Part shown: piece by piece, positions 57,901-64,000 of the stretch
Layout: every line of letters begins with the position of its first letter
How positions within the stretch are numbered: position 1 is the stretch's first letter
From: Arachnopeziza araneosa
Lineage: Eukaryota; Ascomycota; Leotiomycetes; Helotiales; Arachnopezizaceae
Length of the DNA: 64,000 nucleotides
Direction: 5' to 3'
Assembly: GCA_003988855.1 (NCBI GenBank)
Contig: QYAI01000006.1
Span: forward strand, 1-64,000
The notes under the pieces: model-generated
Database searches by the model: none
Told to the model about the DNA's origin: nothing
The model's input: only the letters and a program-made list of their open reading frames with translations
Program-made: the position numbers and the translations under genes

Positions 57901-58521
57901 ATCTTCTCAAGAACGATCTGCTAGAGATATCAAGGAACCTTTCTGAGTTTGGAATGCCCCGCAAGGAGAAGTTGGAGAAGTGAATACATTTTATATGAAG
58001 ACGTAATTGATATGTTTCAATCGACACTCCGATGTTGCGGAATAGAAGTGGAAGATGCGGAACAAGCGGCAAGGAAGCATCCTTCCACCTCAAAAAGTCA
58101 CTGATGACGATCTCAAGAGGCTCTCCGCGATCGGCATTGGTCGAAGCAGCCTCGTAATAGATGGAAATAACTTCCCTTTGTGACCAAGCCTCGCTCTTCG
58201 CTTTTGAGAATACAGAGCACTGTCGTCGGATGATATGATATGTCTTGAGCCGCACCTTGTGTGGAGGTGAGATGAGCAGTAAGATTCTCCATTAGGAAAA
58301 TGGACAGGGTGGGTTAACCACAAACGTCAGAAACATGACTCTGAAGAAGAAATTTCTTTAGTTGTATTACAAATCGGGGATAACACCGAGGCCGAGAATC
58401 TCGGTGTTTTTAGCACGGAGACTTAATTCAAGAAGGTTTGGAGACTTCTTCACACGAGGGATACGCCTACAAATAGTCTGTTATGAAAAAATTGAGCACT
58501 ACTGTCAATATCTCTATTCAT
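57901..58521. other. Intergenic, no supported gene
   Basis: This 621 bp lies upstream of the MFS gene and downstream of the transaldolase-like gene. No coding or repeat signal was recognised. Confidence 0.45.
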
Positions 58522-59799
58522 CTACTTCATCAATACCTCAAGTTTATCTTGCATATCACAGAAAGTGTTGATCGCCTATATTAAATATCAGTATTCGCAA
58601 CCTCTCCAGCCTCGTATCTCACTCACCTGAACCAACTTTCTCTCTCCCTCGCCATCACCTCCTTCGCTTCTCGTAAACGCCATCCTCCACGCCTCCTCAT
58701 CAGCACCGTACTTGACCCAATCATTCACCTTCGCTCCATCTCCGATCGCATCTAACAGACTCTCCTTCTTCACCCCTTTGGCAGGAGTCGTCGCCAATTC
58801 ATTCAACAACACTGGCGAGATGGTAATATGATCCACACCCGCAAGCTCGTATATCTCCTCGACAACTGTCAGCGAAGCAGGCATGACCATCGTTTTAATG
58901 TTGTGCTTCTTGTACATCTTTTGAATGTGTGCGCAAAGTGCACCGGCTTTGTTGGTGTCTATGAAGCTATTCTTCACCATCAGTCCTCTGACAATCTGAG
59001 AACAGAACTAACAAACCCTGGTACGAAATGTACTTTCAATTCATTGACATAGGGAGCGATGTAACTTGCTCCTACTTCGGCAGCAAGTGCTGCCTGCTCA
59101 ACTGTGAATAGGGTTGTGGCAAGCGTTTTGATCTTCTCTTTCTCCAAGATCCCACAGGCTTGGAGACCACACCATGTGCTAGGGATCTTGATACATACTC
59201 TGCTGTGATCAAAAGTGGGAGAGAGAACTTGGAAGTGCTTGACGATCCCTAAATTGTTAGCAGATGCTGGTGCTCTCGAAGAGATTCATACGTTTCGCAT
59301 TAGCCACGATCTTGGTTGTTGAGTAAGCACTGTATGGATTGACTTGAATGAGGATGTTTCCTGTGATATATGGAGTCACGAGTAGTCCAAGCTTAACCAT
59401 CTGAGGGTATTCCATTAGTATGAATGTAAGCTTTGAAGATGGTTCCATCATACCGCTATCTCAGCAGCCAGCTCAGTAGGTCTGATGTCTGAGTAAGTCG
59501 AGCCCAACGACTTTGACAGATCAATTGCATCCTGAACCAAAGTCTTGTGCCTCGGCTTCTCGAGCTCGAAGAACGCAATCGCCTGCAGCAAGTTCAGTAA
59601 TATATCTTTGAGAAGGGCTCGGAAAGATACCTGATTTGAAGTGCAATCCACAAAGGGTCCAAGAGCCTTTCCAACTAGAGAAATCTGTCATTTTACAAAC
59701 CGACTTCAGGATAGACAGCTAACCTTCAACATCCAACGAATCAAGATCTATCGCAGATCTAGACTGCAGGTACTGCAGCATTGTCTGTTCTCCAGCCAT
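58522..59799 (-). CDS. Transaldolase-like protein, seven exons
   Basis: Exons are 59799-59724, 59674-59631, 59582-59454, 59400-59292, 59248-59017, 58966-58627 and 58575-58522, giving 327 aa, the usual transaldolase length. All six introns are 43-54 nt with GT...AG ends and close in phase. The family core is clear: ITGNILIQVNPYSAYST, the Schiff-base lysine in VCIKIPSTWCG, LAAEVGASYIAPYVNEL, VMPASLTVVEEIYELAGVDHITISP. The N-terminal motif normally reading TTNPSL is CTSNQ, so this is a divergent member, not the housekeeping TAL1. It would form or cleave C3 units on sugar phosphates via a lysine imine. The adjacent exporter and UstYa-like gene suggest a specialised pathway; the substrate is unknown. 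Confidence 0.9.
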
Positions 59800-60150
59800 A
59801 ATTTTTCAGCGGTGGATGGACAAAACTGAGAGTAAAGGACACAGAATGGGAATGAGAAATAATGACAGAGACGAGGGAGGTTTTATAAACTTCGTACCGT
59901 TCAGTTGGGTTTCTTGTTTCTCCATTCGAACCCCACTGTTTGTTGGAGTGCATGATGCACCTTGCCGAGGGCAGGTATAGCGGGCGAATCGGCTTCATTT
60001 GCCAGCGAGGGGATCAGCTGGATAATAGACGAGCTGTAATGGAAGTTTTCACGAATATCTAGCAACTTCGGGTATCAAATTATTCATGAAAAGAAGTTAT
60101 TTATCTGGCATATCACAGTCTTATCTTACCATCCTCTAACTTCATATAAG
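59800..60150. other. Intergenic; promoter of transaldolase-like gene
   Basis: This 351 bp separates two minus-strand genes. No feature was recognised. Confidence 0.4.
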
Positions 60151-61331
60151 CTAATTGTCAAGTTCCTCCATCTCCTCTTCCTCGATCTCATTCGCCAAAT
60201 CCTCGGCACCCTCACCGTCCGCTACCATAATTGACGCCGCACTCCCTGCAAATCTATTTTCCATAGACCATTCTTGAATCCTCTTGAAATTCCTACAAGT
60301 GTGTACTGTACTGGCCGACGGATACAGATCCTTCGTCTCTGGGTTGTACCGCCAATCCAGTGGTGTGATATCTACCGTACACATGAGCGACTGACGGATA
60401 GAGTTGACGCAGTGATCTGTGAGTTTGCGATGCGTTAGTTTGATGTTCGGTGAATTATCACTAAGAAGTTCTTGAAACAATAAGGAGATGAAATGGAACC
60501 TTACCAACGTGTAGAACTTCCATAGCTGCTTCAACCTCTGTCAGATTGTCGGTAAGGTGGTAGTACTCTGGCGAGAGACTTTTGCGTATATGGTTCTGAG
60601 ACATCACGTCAGCCCTAAGAGTTTAAAACCCACGATAAGAGAATAGTTACCAAGCAATGTAGTTGATGAAATACATCCAACCCAGTAAAATAATGACTCT
60701 CATCGCCAGGAATCGGAAGTGTTGGGGTTGCCAGCTTATCAGCTGTTTCCTTATCAATTTGATTTACCCCATAATCTATTGGCATTTTTAGCATTCTTGT
60801 AGATTGAGATGTAAAGCTGGGTGAGACATACTATTGTAAAGAGAGTTCCAAGCTTGATCGACAGCATCTGAAGGTGGTCCTTGATAGGGAGTGGGATAGT
60901 ATTCGCGTGAGATGCCAAGCCCGCTGTGAAAAGTCACAGTCTGATGTTCGATGTAATCTTCAGCGGGTGCTTTTAATATGTTAGAACTCTGCCTTGAGTG
61001 TAAATTTTAAGAAATACTTACAGTATACACGATTTTTTGGGAGCCTTAGAATATTATCCTCCTCCACCTTGAGCACTTGAGCTTGAGAGCATTGGGGCTT
61101 ATCTATTTGCGAACTAAATAAAGCTAATGCTAAGACATTGATAACTACAAGTCCAAGAGCAAATATGATGAAGTTGCGGTTCTTCGGCTTCGGATTGGAG
61201 TGTCGACAATGGAAATCTGAACATTCCGAGTTGGCCTTGTGGTCTTTCTCGAGCTCGAGAGATGATGACCTTTGGATATGATATTCGCAGTCAAAATCCA
61301 TGATGGATTTGGAGAATCTCTTAAGAAACAT
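60151..61331 (-). CDS. UstYa-like (DUF3328) oxidase, five exons
   Basis: Exons are 61331-61022, 60969-60832, 60775-60651, 60595-60505 and 60416-60151, giving 309 aa with all phases closing. One membrane helix lies after a polar N-terminus (NFIIFALGLVVINVLALALF). Rebuilt family landmarks are RVYSPAEDYIEHQTVTF, PTLPIPGDES, then the two copper-type HxxHC motifs: H186-Q-L-H-C190 in DVFHQLHCLNHIRK and H220-V-D-H-C224 in LHVDHCVNSIRQSLMC. The C-terminus is highly acidic (EEEEMEELDN). UstYa-family proteins make oxidative cross-links or other oxidations in fungal RiPP (dikaritin) and other metabolite pathways. A short signal-peptide gene lies about 800 bp upstream, divergent, making a RiPP role worth considering. 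Confidence 0.9.
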
Positions 61332-61844
61332 AGAAGAAGAAGGTGATGCAGATTTCTTGGAGAAGAAGATGTGCTATATTTGAGCAAGGTCAGATTGCAT
61401 GAACTGGACAGAAGTGTGTACCGCTTGCACATCAAGCCAAGCTGAATCCAAAATCTAATTTTGGATTTTAGGAACAGTAGATCCGCTAAGTAAGCCCGGT
61501 AAAACATGAGGGGAAGCGAGAGTGAAGCTTAACCCCACTTTGTCCATGATTCCAAACAGTCTTATGTCAGCTCTTCTTGCTTTGTTTACTTTTCTCTACA
61601 TGGTTCAAACGAGATGACATTCAGCTGCAGACATTTGAGGTTAAAAATAGCATATATTCATCAAGTAACGACATATTGATAATCAAAATAATGGCTCCCG
61701 TTTCATTGTCTGAAGTGGAAGACTTGACGGAATAGTGTTATTCGTCGGCTTGATTCTGAAGCTTATGCAAAGTCGGCTTACTCCGGGATATCGGACCTCC
61801 CGGCACGCCACCCACACTGGAAAGCTGGATCGCAGAGGTCCAAG

Positions 61845-61971
61845 CCATGAGCTTCAATTCCTTGAAAATTTACCGCTCAATGCCTTGTGACCTTGTGAGA
61901 ATCCTTCCGTGAGATTGATTGGCATTGAGCTGAGTTTGTGAGACTCATCTTACCCATGAGCTTCAATTCCT
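61845..61971. repeat. 18-bp direct repeat pair
   Basis: CCATGAGCTTCAATTCCT occurs at 61845-61862 and again at 61954-61971, 109 bp apart, inside the divergent promoter region. It may be a shared regulatory word or the footprint of a small duplication. Confidence 0.7.
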
Positions 61972-62024
61972 GAGGGGAAACGGCGGCCGACACTGAAGTA
62001 TGCTTCGTGCTCGCAACTGAAAGT

Positions 62025-62034
62025 CAATATAAAA
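62025..62034 (+). promoter_or_regulatory. TATA box of the short secreted-peptide gene
   Basis: AATATAAAAC lies about 95-105 bp upstream of the ATG at 62129 and is followed by a C/T-rich start-site-like region. Spacing is typical for a fungal TATA-driven small gene. Confidence 0.55.
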
Positions 62035-62128
62035 CAAGACTAAAACTCAAGTTTATTTTCTTGTCACTCACATCGCCATCACTTCAAAGACATCAAGCTA
62101 TTTATCTCGCTAATAAACAACAACTATT

Positions 62129-62311
62129 ATGAAGCTCACTACCTACCTCGTCCTTGCCTTTGGCTACTTTGCTCTCGAGAGCGCAGCCTTGCCAGTCCGC
62201 TCTGATTATACTTCCGAGTAAGTTCTACCTACTCTGTAGTGAATAGGATACTGGAGAATCAATATGCTAACTTTATATCTTTGGAGTGTGGCCTTTACTG
62301 AAGCTTGGTAA
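62129..62311 (+). CDS. Short secreted peptide, possible RiPP precursor or remnant
   Basis: Exons are 62129-62217 and 62287-62311 (69-nt intron, GTAAGT donor, GCTAAC branch, TTGGAG end), giving 37 aa. The first ~20 residues are a good signal peptide (MKLTTYLVLAFGYFALESAA), followed by LPVRSDYTSDVAFTEAW. There is one Arg but no Lys-Arg Kex2 site and no repeated core, unlike classic dikaritin precursors. Without splicing the frame stops after DYTSE; with a further possible intron (donor GTAAAT at 62308) it ends in EACDG. It could be a single-core precursor, an unrelated tiny secreted peptide or the 5' stump of a decayed gene. It lies next to the UstYa-like gene and has a TATA box. Confidence 0.5.
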
Positions 62312-63475
62312 ATCTCTCAAGATAGGAAATTAAATAACTTCTGGTCAAAGCTAATATAGCGATGGGTAGTAAGCAAGAGAGAGCAGTAGCAGATCTCCTC
62401 AATACCTTCAAACGCACTGCAGTTACAGCCGCCTAGATTAGAACGTCTTTTGTACTGCAGTGGGTAGGAATCTGCGCAAATGGTGCGAACAAGATGGACA
62501 TAAGCTGGGCTTGAGAATTAGGAGTTCAATGAAGTTGATGCGGACACTTTTGTTGGTAGAGTTAAGAGGACAATTTGAAACTTTGAAATAAGTTGCGGGC
62601 ACCGTTGGCTACAGTAACCTGTGATATACTGCATATTCTTTGTCCTCGAATGACTTGCCTATAACGTGTAAGAAGAAATCCTGAAAACGATGATCATAGC
62701 CCGTAATGAATTGTTGAAGTTGGTGTGACCCAAAACCTGCTGGGAATGCTGTTATTGACGTGAGACAATGGAAAGACGTTGGCGGTGAGCCACAAATTAC
62801 TACAACCTTTGCTGAAGCTCTCTTTTAAAGAGCCATAGTCGAGTCTTTCCTTCAATTATTTCCTGTAGCATTGAGTAAAGCGAAGCAAAAAGTAGCTCAA
62901 CAATCTTATGACTTGCACAGTAGTATCTTTTCATGACGAAATCAAAATGTATACAATAGATACTAAATTTCAAATCTGTTGACCAAATCGACGGCTTAAA
63001 GTGATCTGATTCATTTTACAAGTAGGAATTTCGGACCCTGTGCCTGATAGAGTTGTCTGCATTTCCGTCGCATCGTTTCTGCTGGTTGGCTTCAACAGAA
63101 GTTGTCTACAGTAGAAGGCTGGTTATTGGTTGATTCTCGTACAGACGAGTCCCACGACAATCTGATTGCTGATTTCAAGCCTTGAAGGCAGATGAGTCGT
63201 GTATCGGGACTAGCACCAATGATTGGCGACGTTTCGCCTACTCCCAACTAGCTTGGCGGAACGCCCTTTCCACAGGAGGCTTCTGACATGGGCATGTTCT
63301 CGTCCCATGAAAATGCTCGTAGCGTAGTGTAACTAAGCTTACAATTGAGTGACAACCTTTTCTTCACCGTTGCTATATTAGTCTGAAACTCACACCAGAG
63401 CAGATTCCTCGATATACAAACGGAAAAAGGTTCAACTACAGAAGACTGATTGTTCTGAAGACTCAACAGGCTCTC
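62312..63475. other. Intergenic, no supported gene
   Basis: This is downstream of the mini-gene and upstream of the RmlB-type gene. I looked for repeated core peptides or Kex2-flanked units continuing the mini-gene and saw none. No other element was recognised. Confidence 0.5.
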
Positions 63476-64000
63476 ATGCGGGTACTTGTAACTGGCGGAG
63501 CGGGGTTCATCGGCTCAGCTGTTGTCCGGCATCTAGTCTTGGTAAAGAAATATGAAGTTTTGACAGTCGACAAGTTGACCTATGCGGGCAATTTATCTTC
63601 ACTATCAGCGGTCGAGAACAACCCTCTACACCACTTTCTCAAGGCCGATATCTGTGACAAGACCGCACTCCAGACTGCATTCGACTCATTCAAGCCAAAT
63701 CGGGTCATTCATCTTGCAGCAGAAAGTCATGTTGACCGCTCGATTACAGCCTCAAGCGCATTCATCGAAACAAACATCATGGGTACCTTCACAATGCTTG
63801 AAGTAGCTCGATCTTATTGGGCATTCTTGTCAGTAAGCGACAAAGAGACGTTTCGTTTTCTTCATGTCTCCACAGATGAAGTGTACGGGTCTTTGGAACA
63901 CGAAGACGGTAGTTTGTTTAGCGAAAAGACCGCTTATGATCCTTCCTCACCTTACTCTGCTTCAAAGGCGGCTTCCGACCACCTAGTCAAGGCATGGCAG
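63476..64000 (+). CDS. dTDP-glucose 4,6-dehydratase (RmlB type), truncated by window end
   Basis: The frame is open from the ATG at 63476 to the last base of the window: 175 aa, about half of the ~340-350 aa family length. It is an extended SDR with the Rossmann motif TGGAGFIGS (6-14), VDKLTYAGN after beta-2, HLAAESHVDRSI, and the dehydratase triad S132-T133-D134-E135-VYG. The Y160-SAS-K164 catalytic pair lies in PYSASKAASDHLV. The T-D-E residues are diagnostic for 4,6-dehydratases acting on dTDP- or UDP-glucose, giving the 4-keto-6-deoxy sugar, the first step to rhamnose and other deoxysugars. No intron is seen, and the wording (e.g. SLSAVENNPLHHFLKADICD) is close to proteobacterial RmlB, suggesting transfer from bacteria. 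Genes completing the deoxysugar route may lie to the right. Confidence 0.95.
   Translation, partial: MRVLVTGGAGFIGSAVVRHLVLVKKYEVLTVDKLTYAGNLSSLSAVENNPLHHFLKADICDKTALQTAFDSFKPNRVIHLAAESHVDRSITASSAFIETNIMGTFTMLEVARSYWAFLSVSDKETFRFLHVSTDEVYGSLEHEDGSLFSEKTAYDPSSPYSASKAASDHLVKAWQ

Larger units (their letters stand above)
61332..62128. other. Divergent intergenic region between UstYa-like gene and mini-ORF
   Basis: This ~800 bp contains two exact copies of an 18-bp word and a TATA element for the plus-strand mini-gene. It should hold promoters for both genes. Confidence 0.5.

Noticed and set aside
58967..59016. Shorter 29-nt intron or ATG start at 58980 for the last part of the transaldolase-like gene
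   Set aside because: The 50-nt intron ending GAATAG restores the family sequence KVHFVPGFIDTNKAGAL, whereas the alternatives break the family alignment.
62308..62420. Possible third exon of the short secreted-peptide gene (donor GTAAAT, acceptor ATATAG at 62358)
   Set aside because: Joining in phase adds only CDG before a stop; a longer frame starting ATGGGTAGTAAGC is in the wrong phase, so no extension is supported.
1..64000. tRNA, rRNA or CRISPR elements
   Set aside because: I looked for T-arm-like GTTCGA words in cloverleaf context and regular spaced repeats by eye and found none that held up; a covariance-model scan (tRNAscan-type) would settle it.

Overview
The window looks like nuclear DNA of a filamentous ascomycete (Pezizomycotina). 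Most genes are interrupted by introns of about 45-60 nt with GTAAGT-like donors, CTRAC-like branch sites and YAG acceptors. The gene families also fit: a Zn2Cys6 regulator, a HET-domain protein, a UstYa-like protein, a fungal GT2 glycosyltransferase and a GPI-anchored fasciclin. I could not fix the genus. Exon structures were worked out by hand from splice signals plus protein-family continuity.

Left part (0.3-15 kb): a compact set that reads as a hopanoid-glycoside biosynthetic locus. It has a UPC2-like Zn2Cys6 regulator whose 5' exon is not found, a capsular-synthesis-type glycosyltransferase, a CYP52-like P450 and, diverging from the P450, a bacterial-type squalene-hopene cyclase. A membrane-anchored GH3 beta-glucosidase lies convergent to the cyclase. 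Cyclase + P450 + sugar transferase is the minimal kit for making a hydroxylated, glycosylated hopanoid. The same three classes are, from memory, used for fumihopaside in Aspergillus fumigatus.

Middle part (17-44 kb): widely spaced, apparently housekeeping or cell-surface genes. These are a GPI-anchored fasciclin protein, a large GT2 polytopic glycosyltransferase with an 8-nt microexon, a membrane-anchored GH16 glucanase, a six-exon membrane protein with an SGNH-like esterase domain, and an MFS transporter. The intergenic spaces of 4-7 kb hold microsatellites but no gene I can support.

Right part (47-64 kb): accessory character. It has an orphan three-exon gene, a diverged tandem duplication with two tiny candidate genes, a 57-60 bp minisatellite, an atypical SDR, a HET protein, a DHA1-type MFS exporter, a seven-exon transaldolase-like gene, a UstYa-like oxidase with both HxxHC motifs, a short secreted-peptide gene with its own TATA box, and an intronless bacterial-looking dTDP-glucose 4,6-dehydratase (RmlB type) that runs off the right edge. 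UstYa + signal-peptide mini-ORF + exporter suggests, without proving, a small RiPP-type locus. The RmlB gene is a strong candidate for horizontal transfer.
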